Positions 10,438 through 21,235 of a DNA stretch of 64,000 nt are shown one piece after another. The notes beneath the pieces were generated by a model. The model worked only from the letters and a program-made list of their open reading frames with translations. It made no database searches and was not told the DNA's origin. The stretch is taken from positions 2,480,001 to 2,544,000 of the forward strand of contig JAVLRN010000011.1 of assembly GCA_032821775.1 (NCBI GenBank), in the 5' to 3' direction. This DNA is from Sanguinoderma infundibulare (Eukaryota > Basidiomycota > Agaricomycetes > Polyporales > Polyporaceae). How positions within the stretch are numbered: the stretch's first letter is position 1; every line of letters begins with the position of its first letter. Made by a program: the position numbers and the translations under genes.

Positions 10438-13145
10438 TCAAACGCCGCTCCGGTTTTCGCGACGACGGATGCCCTTGGATCCGGCTAACGACTTCCAAAA
10501 CCCCTTCACCTTCTTGCCAAATAACCCACGCGAAGGAGACCGTAAGGGGGAGGAGGCACCGCTGGCGTCGTCACTGGAGCCCGTGACAGAAGACGTCGAG
10601 CTACGAGAACCAGAGGACCCACGCTGCGGTGAAGGAGGCTTCAGGTGCATGGAATCCTTGGAAGTGGCCTTCGTCACGTCGCCGTTCACGAGGGTGGGGA
10701 ATAAAGCGTGGTCGCATGAGGACGCTGCCAGGGTGTTGTCCTTCGGGATCGCGAGGGTGGAAGTAACGGGCACGTAAATAGTCGCGTCAGCAGTGAGCGC
10801 AGTGTCGGCAAGTGAGGTGTCCTTGGCCTTCACGATAGCATCGGAGTCAACGGACAAAGCTCCGGAGACCGTGTCGTCGGCGACGGGAGAGGATATGAGG
10901 CAATCCAGCGGTGCATGGACGATGATCGCCGACATAGACTCGTGCGTGTTGAGGATACCGGGGACCGCGGCAGGAGTCTTGTGGGCCGGCGAGGGCTTGA
11001 CAGCCGGAAGGGTGTCGTTCTGGGATGCAACGACAGGCCATCCCGAGGCTGCGAGGATGTCCGGAGTGGCGACCCAATCGCGGGAGACCCTGAACAAGCT
11101 GGCGGTGGAGACGGATGACTGGAAGTGGATCTCGGGGGAGGTCCAATCGAAGAACGGGTACGGCGCATCGTCACCGGTGTAAGGCTTGCCAAACTTGGTG
11201 GACCGGGCTTCCGCGGTCTGCAGAGAGTGTAAGCATCCAAACGCTTGCCAAGAAAGATGTCAGCGTGCCGGTTCGAAATGTTCAAAAATAACCGGGGTCG
11301 GAGGCTGAGACTTGGAGGCGATGTTTCGCCAATCACTGTAGACCTTCATTAGCTCAACCCGGCAGCCACATCACACCAAACCTACATCGCTTGAAACCAG
11401 GGATGGGTCTTGATCATCTTCCAGCTAGGACGTTTGCTCGGGTCCTTGGCCAACATCTGTTAGGTACAAAGAAGATTCAGCGACGAAGACGCGAAGGCAC
11501 GTGGGGAACGACGTACCATGCGGAGGAGATCAGCTGCTTCATCGCTCACGGAGTCGTCCTCGAACTTCAACTTCCCGCTAACCGTGAGACGCATCAGGTC
11601 CATCATGTTGTCGTCGTTGTGCATCCCAAAAGGCAACTATCGTCGACACGAACATCAGCAAAGCCCAAAACACCATAGAGAATAAAGGTGAACACGTACC
11701 TTGCCATAGACCAACTCATAGATGACCACGCCAAGAGAAAAAATGTCCGCTTCATACGAGTACCACCCGCTCACGTCGTACACCTCGGGGGCGATGTAGC
11801 GTGGGGTGCCGCATATAGCCTTCGCCTTGTCTGCTCCGCCCGCCACCTGCTTGTAGTCCGGGCTATCTTCCGGCGACATCCAGGCTTTGATCCCGGCGGC
11901 ACGCCAGGGCTGTTCGTCGACGGAACGTCCAAACGTACGACAGAGGCCAAAGTCGCCGAGCACGACCTCGTGGCGCGAGTTGAGGAAGAAGTTGTCCGGC
12001 TTGATGTCGCGATGAATAATCCGACGCCTGTGCAGGGCTTCAATCGACGACACCTTGGTCCCATCGTGAGCGTTGATAGGCAATCATGAAGGCGGAGGAG
12101 GGGACGTACCATCTGGGCCGCATACAGCCGGGCATCGTCCTCGTCGTACTTGTCGTTCCACTCACGCATCTCCGACCGCAAGTCGCCATACGCGTAAAAG
12201 TCCTATCGCCGCAGTCAGCTCAACTAAAGTCTCGCACGACAAAAGCAAACAGGTACAACTCACAGTGAGGATGTAGAAGTACTTGTCATCCTGGAACGTC
12301 CCCAGCAAGTTGACAAAGCGGGGGTCGCCGGCCACCGTCTTGAGCGCGTACTGCTCCGTGAACACGTTGACGTAGTAGCCGTTCCTGCCCCTCCTCGCGT
12401 GCTTCGGGACCACCTTGAGCGCGTAGAAGACCAGGGTGGAGCGGTGCTTGACGAGGTAGACGTTGCCCTGCGCGCCGTGACCGATCGTGGAGATGACGAG
12501 GAAGTTGTCCATGCTGAGCTTCTCCAAGCCCGAGCCCGAGCCCGAACTCGAGAGGCTGAAGTCGTCGTCGGAGTCGTCGTGAACGAGGTCGCCTTGGAAC
12601 CAGCCCGTCCAGTTGAGCAACTCAGAATGCTCCTCTTTGACCGGAGCGGGCTTGACGGGCAGAGCGGGCGGGGGTGGGAGACCGGCGATGAACTTGCGTC
12701 GCCCCTCTGGGGTCGAGAGCGGGTTGGCCTGGTACCTGGGGTTGGTGGCAGGCTCGGGCTCCTGAGGGACGCTTCGCGGGGCCTTGAAAGTGAAGGGAGG
12801 CACGGTGAGCATGGATGTGTCGACGTTCTGGACCAGGCGTTCGATGGGCATGATCGAGGACGGGCTTGCGATGACGAACACATCGACGATGGAGGAACGT
12901 TGAACCTCGCGCGTGACCTAGTCAACCGCCCGTTGATCAGGTCTCTGACCACAAGCAGCGCTGGGGATTGGACGCACCAGGTTGTCAAGACCGGATTCAT
13001 CCATGGGCACACGCATGTCCTCGAGCGGCGGGATGACCGCGATCTTCGGCACGTCGACCCTGGTCGCCTTGGGCTTGGGGACGGGCTTGAGTTTGCCGAA
13101 GCAAGCGAAGAGAGGCTTGAAGAGAGGAAGCATGTTGAGCTGCAT
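10438..13145 (-). CDS. AGC/NDR-like serine/threonine protein kinase, copy 1
   Basis: Eight exons: 13145-12978, 12917-12264, 12202-12110, 12053-11700, 11636-11517, 11456-11386, 11335-11269, 11217-10438 (768 aa). The kinase domain starts near residue 193. Visible motifs are a glycine-rich loop GHGAQGNVYLV, the ATP-binding lysine in YALKVV, HRDIKPDN, DFGLCRTFG, and CGTPRYIAPEV. About 50 residues lie between DFG and APE, and HRDIKPDN plus this long insert resembles NDR/LATS-type AGC kinases. A tail with WRNIASKSQPP and PFFDWTSPE follows. The Ser/Thr-rich C-terminal ~200 residues end in a basic block (LFGKKVKGFWKSLAGSKG). The N-terminus has a short hydrophobic, Cys-containing segment (LPLFKPLFACFGKLK) that could bind membranes. 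I start at ATG 13145. Intron 7 has GC instead of the GT donor present in the other copies, so splicing may be impaired. Confidence 0.85.
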
Positions 13146-13869
13146 CTTCACCCAAAACCAGCTGCCCTAGTGGCAGTAGTGGGGAAGGAGAGTGGGGAGG
13201 CGTCGAGAGCCCCGCCCCGCCCTTGAGAGGCTGACCAGTCGGGGGTCGATCGCGCATCGCCTCGTTGGGGGACCGAACGTGAACCGAAAGTCTTCCGGAT
13301 CGGCGTTGGAGGCTTTCGTGGGTCCTCATCGAGGGACACGTAAAGGAGAGAAATCCTGCAGACAGTTGGAGATGAGGAAGTGAGATGGAGAAGGAAATGC
13401 GCTCACCAGCGGACCAATTGGACGTGTGAAGGCCTCCGAGTGATATCTGTCAGCAAACTACGTCATAGCGTCAACATAACCTCCCCCCATATCGCACTGA
13501 GAAACTTTCAGGAATGAATCGCAAGAGACGGATAGAGACGCAGGCGGTTCGGTGTCTCGGACAGTGAGTGTCGGACAGTTCATGCAGTCGTCTGCAGTGG
13601 TCGACAGAAAAGGTAAGCGAAGCGCCACCATGGGGCGTGGGAACTCCTGTTTTTGACACGTCGCTTATTCGATCGGCTGTTTAGGCCTCAGGAGGCTCTT
13701 TCCTCCACTATCATACCTTCGAAAAGCCGGAAGTTACTCGCAGGTGAAATCCGCATCAACCCCTCTGAATGTATTTCAAGGACTGACATGCGAAGAAAAG
13801 ACATAGCTGTGCGTCCGACTCTTCCGGGACATCGCGGACGGTGTTTTCGTCGCTTCAAGAACGGTCTTT

Positions 13870-14385
13870 CAATGCATGGTTTCGGAGTCCTCAGTCGGCT
13901 TGGTTCGAGATGAATTCTTAGCAACGCGTACCCAGCCCAATCGAATGCCTCCCAGTGGAGCTCCCCGCCGTATCCTCCTCGAGTCCAAGGCTCCAAAGCG
14001 CATTATAGATCATGGGCTATTCGATGACCCTTTTCAAGCATGCCAGCGCCCTGCCACAAACTGGGTTCCTCTCATGCTTCTTTCCCACAAATTTCGGCAT
14101 GTCATCCTCTCAACCGCGGCCCTGTGGCCTCGCATTCAAATCGCGTAGCCTCCGCGCGATTCGGCCGTCGGCTCACCCGTTCCAGTGAACATCCCATAGA
14201 CCTCTTCTCGGACGGTCCATGCGCGCACGCGTTCCCCCTGATTTTGCCGCATGCCTCCCGCATCCGTTCTATCGCCACCCCTCCTACGTATGACCTCAGC
14301 CTCGGCCATGTGGTAAAATCCTTCTTACCTTTATTCAGTGTTGCGCTCCCCAGGGCCAGGGCCACTTCACGCCCTTGCTAGACTT
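13870..14385 (+). pseudogene. F-box-like protein relic
   Basis: Three short segments in different frames resemble the common basidiomycete F-box proteins. They are a leader reading IECLPVELPAV near 13940, a block NWVPLMLLSHKFRHVILSTA followed by ALWPRI ending at 14142, and LTRSSEHPIDLFS followed by LILPHASRIRSIATPP around 14175-14290. F-box proteins recruit substrates to SCF ubiquitin ligases through the leader motif. The frame changes between blocks and there is a stop after ALWPRIQIA, so the gene is not intact. Order and spacing match the family, but the leader is weak. Confidence 0.45.
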
Positions 14386-14597
14386 TGATCCGCCTAGCTA
14401 TGATCCGACCTGCATTTGTAAACTGCGAAGGCGAAATTTGCTTCAGCCGAGTTGGCTCACAAACCTGCATTGGAAGCCGAGGACGCGGAGCGGTGGATCA
14501 CTGCCTAGCGGGCGACCGCGTAATATATTCTGTCAAGTTAGTCGCAGGAATTGACGTATTCGTTAGAATTGGACAAGGGGTGTCTGCCGGACCACTG

Positions 14598-17150
14598 ATA
14601 AACAGAGAAGCACTGTGGTTCACCAGTGCATCATTGCCATGTTATTGCTCAGACTGTCAAAGACTTGTTTGAACTGTTTAAAAGCCAAGTTTCTGATAAT
14701 GTAGAGTATGTAGCCAATCGTGACCCCCTTCGTACAAGTACAGGTGCAAGAGAAAACAAGGCAGATTACGACAACATTTGAAATAACGATAAGGATCCGA
14801 AGCACCAGAAACGCAAACTCAATACCTGAACCAGCACTAATGTTTCTTTTTCCTTCGGTGTCGCAGCACCGCGTCGATACGGGAGTAGTGCTTGCCACAC
14901 TTGGGGCATGACCCAGGACGGTGGGACGCGGGGACTGAGATAGAGACGACGAGCTCGGGATGTATCAGGGCTACATGCCGCTCCATCTGTCGTCCTTGAA
15001 CCTTCCTACCGCAGGTCTTGCACGGAATCTGCTTGGTTCCCCGCGATTGGCCCGTCTGGATTGGTGTCTTGGAGTCGAGATGACGCTTCTTCGCTGGAGG
15101 TCCCTCAGTAGCGGCGGGAGCCCGAGAAACTGGAGGCGGCGGGACATTCTCCGTGTCAGAGTCGGAGTCGAAGTCGGAGTCGGAGACGGACGCGGAGGAC
15201 GTCGAGGACGAGGCGACTGGCGATGTTCCCTCGGACTGGGGGATGTAATGACCCGAGAGGGGGTATTCGAGCCACCCTTCCCTTGTGGTTGGAAGACCGA
15301 AGCCGGGGTCGATCAACTTCGGGTCGATGCACGGTGGTGGAGGCGATATGGGTCTAACCATGGAAGAGCTTTAGTCCAAGCCCTGGTAAGGTCTCAGAGA
15401 TAGAGACCACTGCTTACCTCTTCCACTCACGCCTATTTATCGGAGTCGGTGTGAGCTGTAGCATTTGTGGGCGAATCACTGGCACATCGCTGGAGAGAAG
15501 ACAGGGTGAGTAACGAACGGCGCAAGGTATATACGAATGTGACGTACAAATGGTATTCGAAAGAAGACTGGAAGGGCGAGTAACTGTCGCAAGCGAACGC
15601 CATTTCAATGAGTCTGATGAACCAGAGTTGAGTGGGACGGGAAGCGAGGTAAGAGAAGGTAGAAGTCGGTCGGAAAGGGCACTCACTAGGATATTAGACA
15701 GAGGCGTTAAGCAGAGGAATAGAGGAAGAGGAGAGCGCGCAAAACGCGGAGGTACTGCGAGTGCAAGGCGCGGAAGAGTGAAGTGTCCGGGGAGTGATGG
15801 GACGCAGCTGAGGCCTCGGAGGCATTTGTATGCATATGGCGCTGCAGCTTGGTCGTTGTCCCGCCATTGTCTCGTGTTTATGGCAAGAGCGGTGCGCTAC
15901 GACCTCAGCTTGAGGAAAAGGTTCAATGTCGTCTGGACCCTGAAACATCATCGTGAATGTTGGTTCAAAGCGGGACGAGCGCTTTGCTAATGATGCGCCT
16001 TTTGCGGGAAGTGCCGAATGTCGAAGCGGTACGCGGGACAAAGCAGATAGACTCAGGAAGGACCTCCCTGGGAAATCTATACCGCCCGTTGTTCGGATGG
16101 CATCCCCAGTCACCATACGGCCGCCCCTACTGCTCACCAGAATTTGAAGTGGGTCTGTTTCCGGGCGAGTATCATTACCTCCAGGTCGGCGTTTAACTAC
16201 CAAACCTGACACTCAGACAGAATTGACACTCACTTTACTTCCCTGCTTTCATCTTCTTTCAAGTCGGCCACTTTGGAACTTAATGAACGGTCGATGCATA
16301 CGACAATCACCATTAGAAAAAGGAGGCAAGGGAGGATTCAGTTGTTTTAGATCAAATAAGCGTGCCTACGGAGTTCCGAGGCGAGCAACTTGAAGGGGAC
16401 CCCGAGTCAGCTCGGAAGGCAACGGCACAACTCTGTTTGGCAGAAAGCATCATATAAGCTCACCTCTTGCCTCCTTCCTTCAATGGTTCTGCTTCCGCGG
16501 AATGTTTGTGGTAATGCGAACCCAAAAATCGGTTTGGACGACTCCAAGAGCTGGGAAGTTCGCATCATTCTTGCCAAATTAGGTTATCTTGGTCGTTCTT
16601 CCAGCACAGCGTTGCCAAGGGCTGCGCAGTCGCCACGTTTCGAATGCTTCTCGGGGACCGTCAAAGCGAAGCTGTTCTCGATATCTCCGAGGATTGACCC
16701 TGACGAGTCTAGATCTGTAGCTGCGCAAAGTTGGAGTAACTACTCGTTTCCCATACCAAATACTAGCGAGAGACTCTCGGGGGGTTTCCGCCGTGTGCCG
16801 TGTTCATGGTCTTGTTTGCGTTTGCGCGATCTCCGGACCTGCAAGGCCTCGCGAAGTTCGGCACTTACCAACGCATCAACCGCTGTTAGGGGACAGGGTA
16901 CAATTAGTTGATTTGAGTCTTGGGCATGCGCGCCCCGCGGCCATGCGAGCAGGACTGAGGAGGTCACATGGTGGACAGAGCACAACTTGAAGAACAGCGA
17001 AAGGCGCGCGGCGGTGTCGCAAGGCTGAAGCGCCGCCGCGGCTACGGTTCAGCCGTGCACATGGCTTCTGTGCCTGGTACGTCACTAACACCATTTGCGT
17101 GCGGAAGAGTACTATGCCGCGGCCATCAGCAAAAGTGCAGAACATGCGGG
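14598..17150. repeat. large inverted duplication, left arm
   Basis: This arm matches the reverse complement of 18345-20846 with many substitutions and small indels. Clear anchors are the Zn-finger coding exons, the block ttgctcagactgtcaaagac at 14644 (reverse complement at 20780), and a nearly exact stretch around 16850-17010 against 18510-18680. It contains one zinc-finger gene, its upstream region, and about 1 kb of DNA I cannot assign. Confidence 0.85.
14837..15603 (-). CDS. two-finger C2H2-like zinc-finger protein, left copy
   Basis: Exons 15603-15548, 15489-15418 and 15353-14837 give 214 aa. The start (MAFACDSYSPF) and both intron positions match the paralogue at 19906-20572, which is why I prefer this over the in-frame ATG at 15361 that lies across the exon 3 acceptor. 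The middle is acidic and serine-rich (DSDFDSDSDTENVPPPP). Two putative zinc sites follow: CKTCGRKVQGRQMERHVALI then H, and CPKCGKHYSRIDAVLRH ending in KKKH. A basic block KKRH before them could serve for nuclear import. Role is likely DNA binding, target unknown. The TATA box seen before the paralogue is degraded here (catacaaat), so expression may be lower. Exon 3 is intact, which argues against simple decay. Confidence 0.7.
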
Positions 17151-18344
17151 CTTGAACAGGCGTGATTGGACTTAAGTGCACTCCCGTCGATTGGCACGAT
17201 TTTCGGCCACAAAGCCGCCGAGTTTACTCATCTCCCGTTAATACCCGCCTGAGCCCGATTTGGGTGCACGAAGCACGCTTGAAGGGGTGTGGGCCCGTTT
17301 GAGCCAATTCAGGCTAATTGACGCGATGGCACGGTGTGATTGGGAGTAATTGGGTGGATTGCGTACCAATGGGGGCACACGCATACGAATGGGACAAACT
17401 GACAATACAATAAATCAGCCAGTATATTCAGATAGAATCATAAATATATATACGCGGTGTGCAATCGCAATAGTGAACATCAAATAAAAATATATTGGAG
17501 GTCTACTACTAGCAGACATGCATACATGCATACAGGACAGCACAAATACAGGAAATATGACAAGGGGGCGGCATGGCTCAAGAAGAGGGCACTCACCTGG
17601 CTCGAAATGCATCCGAGAAGGATGGTGAGCGCGCACTGACGTACCTTGGTTGTCTACAGGGCATCGTCATGGAAGGGAATGGACATACCTGATACAACAA
17701 CAAGCAGTAGGGAACTCACCTTGCCTTGGACCCGTGAAAAAGATACTTACGACGCGCATATCTGCAGCCCCGGCGCTCGGACCTACCAGTAGTGCGGCCA
17801 GGACTAGATGGACTCGAAGTAGTCACGCACCGTACTGTACCCCGAGAGCAACGCTAGAGTCAAGGGTGTCCCACACAGTGTTCAGAGGGGGCCAAGACGA
17901 GAGCAGAGAGAGGTGGGGGTCGAGGTCGAAGGCGCAATGATGCAAGTTTGGGGACGGGCGACCGGTTTTATGGGGCGCGACGAAGGTACGTCATACATCA
18001 GGGCGCGGGGCCAAATCAGGAAGAGCCTCGGACGTCGGGCGGCTGCCTCCGCGTCGTGCACGCCCTGCCGAGCGTCAGTCTTGGCCCACGAGTAACAACA
18101 GTGCAGACATTTGAACGACCTTATTTCTATCGAGTTCGGCTTTTTAGTGAGCATAAGGAAATACATAGATACTCAAATCGAGTGCATTCACACCCATAAG
18201 AGTAGGATCTGTCCCGAGCAATTCTGTCTAACCCGACCTCTCCGGCAAATCGAGCTCAATCGGCCATGCTACGATCAATTGGCTCTAATTGTATGTGAGC
18301 GCAAGTTGCCCGATTTGGAGTCTCAGAGCCAATTGGCCCAATTA
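17151..18344. other. unique spacer of the inverted duplication
   Basis: About 1.2 kb lie between the two arms and are not mirrored. The edges carry scattered short motifs such as gcccgatttgg and gagccaatt in both orientations, plus an AT-rich stretch at 17400-17500. I recognise no gene. The spacer would form the loop if the arms paired. Confidence 0.5.
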
Positions 18345-19699
18345 TAGCCGATGGTTTTGCACTTTTGCTGATGGCGGCAAGGGCAGCCATCGAGGTTGCG
18401 TAGGACCTGAGTCAATGGTGTTTGTTAGTACGTACCAGGCACAGAAGCCATGCAGACGGCTGAACTGTGTGGCCGCGGCGCTTGAGTCTTGCGTCACCGC
18501 CGCGCGCCTTTCGCTGTTCTTCAAGTTGTGCTCTGTCCACCATGTGACCTCCTCAGTCCTGCTCGCATGGCCGCGGGGCGCGCATGCCCAAGACTCAAAT
18601 CAACTAATTGTACCCTGTCCCCTAACAGCGGCTGATGCGTTGGTAAGTGCCGAACTTCGCGAGGCCTTGCAGGTCCGGAGATCGCGCAAACGCAGCAACC
18701 AAGACTATGGACACGGCACAAGACAAAACCTGTGCAAGAATGCGTTGCTAGTAAATGACGAGCACCCGAACGTGCAGCTAGCTACTACAGATTCGTCAGT
18801 ACAACTTGACAGGGTTTATCCTCCGAAGGGATATCGAGAGCTGATTCGATTCGAAGGTTCTCGAGAAGTGAATTCGAACTGTGGCAACTGCGCGGCGCTG
18901 TGCTCGGGGAGCTAATATATCCTAATTGGGCAAGAGCAATGCATCCTTTTTGCCAACTTTGCCGATCTCCAGGCCCCGGGAGTCATCGACGATCTCTGGT
19001 CCGCCGTCCATCCGAGATCTTCTGAACTGGAGAAAAGCCCTTGAAGGAAGGAGGCCGCAGCAGGACGCTTCCTGCCAGACAAACTGTTGCATTCCGGGCC
19101 CAGTTTGCACCAAAGTTCACGCCGCCGCTTCTCAGAACTCCATATGCACGTTTGTTGGACAGTGTCTAACTTCTGCCTTGCGCCCCTGTTGGAACGGCGA
19201 TTATCGTATATCTAAATCATTCATCCAGTTACAAAGTGGTCGACTGAAAAAAGAAGAAAGCAGACACGTAAAGTGAGTGTCAGTTCTGTCTGAGTGTGAT
19301 GGTTGGTGGTTAAAATGTCGACCTGGAGGTAATGACACTCGCCCGGAAACAGACCCACTTCAAATTCTGGTGAGCAGTAGGGGCGGCCGTATGGTGACTG
19401 GGGATGCCATCCGAACAACGGGCGGTATAGATTTCCCAGGGAGGTCCTTCCTGAGTCTATCTGCTTTGTCCCGCGTACCGCTTCGACATTCGGCACTTTC
19501 CGCCAAAGGCGCATCATTGGCGGAGCGCTCGCCCCGCCCTTGAACCAACATTCATGATGGCGTTTCAGGGTCCAGACGGCATTGAACCTTTTCCTCAAGC
19601 CGACACTCTTGCCATATACACGCCTAATGGTTCGCATGCTCTCCATGGGCCATACTAAGACAATGGCCGGACAATGGCCAAGCTGCTGCGGCATACACA

Positions 19700-19706
19700 T
19701 ATAAAT
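19700..19706 (+). promoter_or_regulatory. TATA box of right zinc-finger gene
   Basis: TATAAAT in the context cacatataaatcccc, about 200 bp upstream of the ATG at 19906. The equivalent position before the left copy reads catacaaatgcctcc, so the element is lost there. Confidence 0.5.
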
Positions 19707-19905
19707 CCCCCAGGGCCTCAGCTGGGTCCCATATCTCTCCTGAGACTTCACGTTTCCGCATCTTCTACTCGCACTACCTCTGCCTTTTGCGCGCTCTACT
19801 TTTTCTCTATATTCTTCACATCCCTACACACGAGACTGTGAGTCCCTTTATCGACTGATACGTCTCATTACCCATCGGACTCAACTTTTGTTTATCAGAT
19901 TCGCA

Positions 19906-20572
19906 ATGGCGTTTACTTGGGATAGCTACACCCTCTTCGACCTTCCCGTCGAATACCGGCTGTAAGTTACCATTGTCTATATTCCCCTTTATTCCTCACC
20001 CCATTCTCTCAACAGCAGCGTGGTAGCTCACCCCCATGCTTCACAACCCAAGCGGACTCCCGTAACCACACGCAAGCGGACGAGGTAAGCCCCAGTATTC
20101 CAGAGGTCTTTCCAGAGCTGGTACTAACATATATAGGTCCATATCGCCACCGCCGGCCTGCATAGATCCCAAATTGATCGACCCCGGCTTCGGCATACCC
20201 ATCCCCAAGTCCGACTCAGCGTCTCTACGTTCTTCATCGCCGACGCCCTCCGCCGAGTCCGACGAGGAGTCTGAGATGGAGAATGTTCCACCACCGCCCG
20301 TCACTGAAGAACCTTCCAAGAAGAAGCGTCGTTGCACCAACGATACGGCCTCCGGGGCGGGCAAGCCGTGGGGCACGAAGGTGATCTCATGCAAGACTTG
20401 CGGCGACAAGGTGCAAATACGGCAGATGCCACGCCATATGAAGACCAAACACGCCAAGCCCGGAAACTCCATCCCGGTGTCCGTCCGGACATGTCCAAGG
20501 TGCGGGAAGGTCTTCTCGCGCGTCGATGCCAGGAATCGACACCTTGACGACGAGGTCTGTACGGGCCGGTAG
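19906..20572 (+). CDS. two-finger zinc-finger protein, right copy
   Basis: Exons 19906-19961, 20016-20084 and 20137-20572 give 186 aa. Exon 1 encodes MAFTWDSYTLFDLPVEYRL. Introns have GTAAGT/GTAAGC donors and AG acceptors, and their positions match the inverted paralogue at 14837-15603. The central part is acidic and Ser-rich (SAESDEESEMENVPPPP) and a KKKRR block could be a nuclear signal. Zinc sites are CKTCGDKVQIRQMPRHMKTK followed by H, and CPRCGKVFSRVDARNRH ending DDEVC, the second being C2HC rather than C2HH. The ~30 residues after DPGFG in the left copy (with GWLEYPLSGHY) are missing here. Likely a nucleic-acid-binding regulator of unknown target. Confidence 0.75.
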
Positions 20573-20879
20573 CGCTTTGTTTGCCATCGTTATTGGTTTT
20601 GCTGCCTGTCGTGTTTCCATTACTAATCGTCGCTGTTATCGACTTATTGTTATTGGCTTTCAAACGTTCTCGTACTGCGTAGTCTGTCCTGAATTCTCTT
20701 GCACTTGTACTTGTACCGAGGCTGCTGCGATTGATTGAATATGTACATTATAAACTTGACTATTAAAAAGTTCAGTCGAGTCTTTGACAGTCTGAGCAAC
20801 AGCATGACGGCGACGCACTGGTCAATCGCGGGTCCTCTGTTTATTCTAGACCGGAAGAGGGCAGCGTGTTCGTCCAACT

Positions 20880-21060
20880 GAAACACCCTAAGTGATGCGG
20901 TGAGTAGTATGCGCCATGATCTGGTCAAACGTACGCCTTATGCCAAGCTTCGGAGCAGCTATCGGAGCTATTAACCTTTGACTCAGAGTCCTTTTCCCAG
21001 ACACCTTAAGACTTTCGCACTGTCTTCGGGGAAGCGGCCACCGGCGTTGCGCAATGGACT
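20880..21060. repeat. 3'-flank direct repeat, copy 2
   Basis: Same orientation as 4529-4680, which follows reductase 1. Here it abuts the right arm of the inverted duplication and is separated from reductase 2 (ending 23354) by the aldo/keto reductase relic. This suggests that the relic segment moved into, or was kept between, the parts of module 2. Confidence 0.75.
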
Positions 21061-21235
21061 GCATAAGTACATCACGCGAGGACCTTTGAGGACACTAAAA
21101 CTTCCTGTCTTTCGACGTTCCTGCGTATCGTGAATAAACAAATAGTGTTACTGATAGCGCGAGGCAGTCTGCCAGTAGGCGTTCACTATCTGGAGGGCCG
21201 GATCTCGTAGCTGTAACCGGAAATGAGCACAAATG

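Larger units (their letters stand above)
18345..20846. repeat. large inverted duplication, right arm
   Basis: Mirror of 14598-17150. It carries the second zinc-finger gene and its upstream region. The mirrored order of gene, promoter and flanks shows that one segment was copied in inverted orientation and then diverged. Confidence 0.85.

Noticed and set aside
12053..12109. Reading through kinase intron 3 (frame continues as INAHDGTKVSS)
   Set aside because: All three copies have GTACGT donors and an AAG acceptor here. Splicing gives a normal spacing to HRDIKPDN, whereas retention adds residues not expected in a kinase domain.
12399..13226. 275-codon plus-strand frame, repeated at 29361-29993 and 39520-40134
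   Set aside because: It is antisense to kinase exons 1-2 in each copy. Its conservation follows from the kinase, which carries the recognisable motifs.
15353..15361. ATG at 15361 as start of the left zinc-finger gene
   Set aside because: It lies across the exon 3 acceptor. The paralogue and the matching exons 1-2 place the start at 15603.
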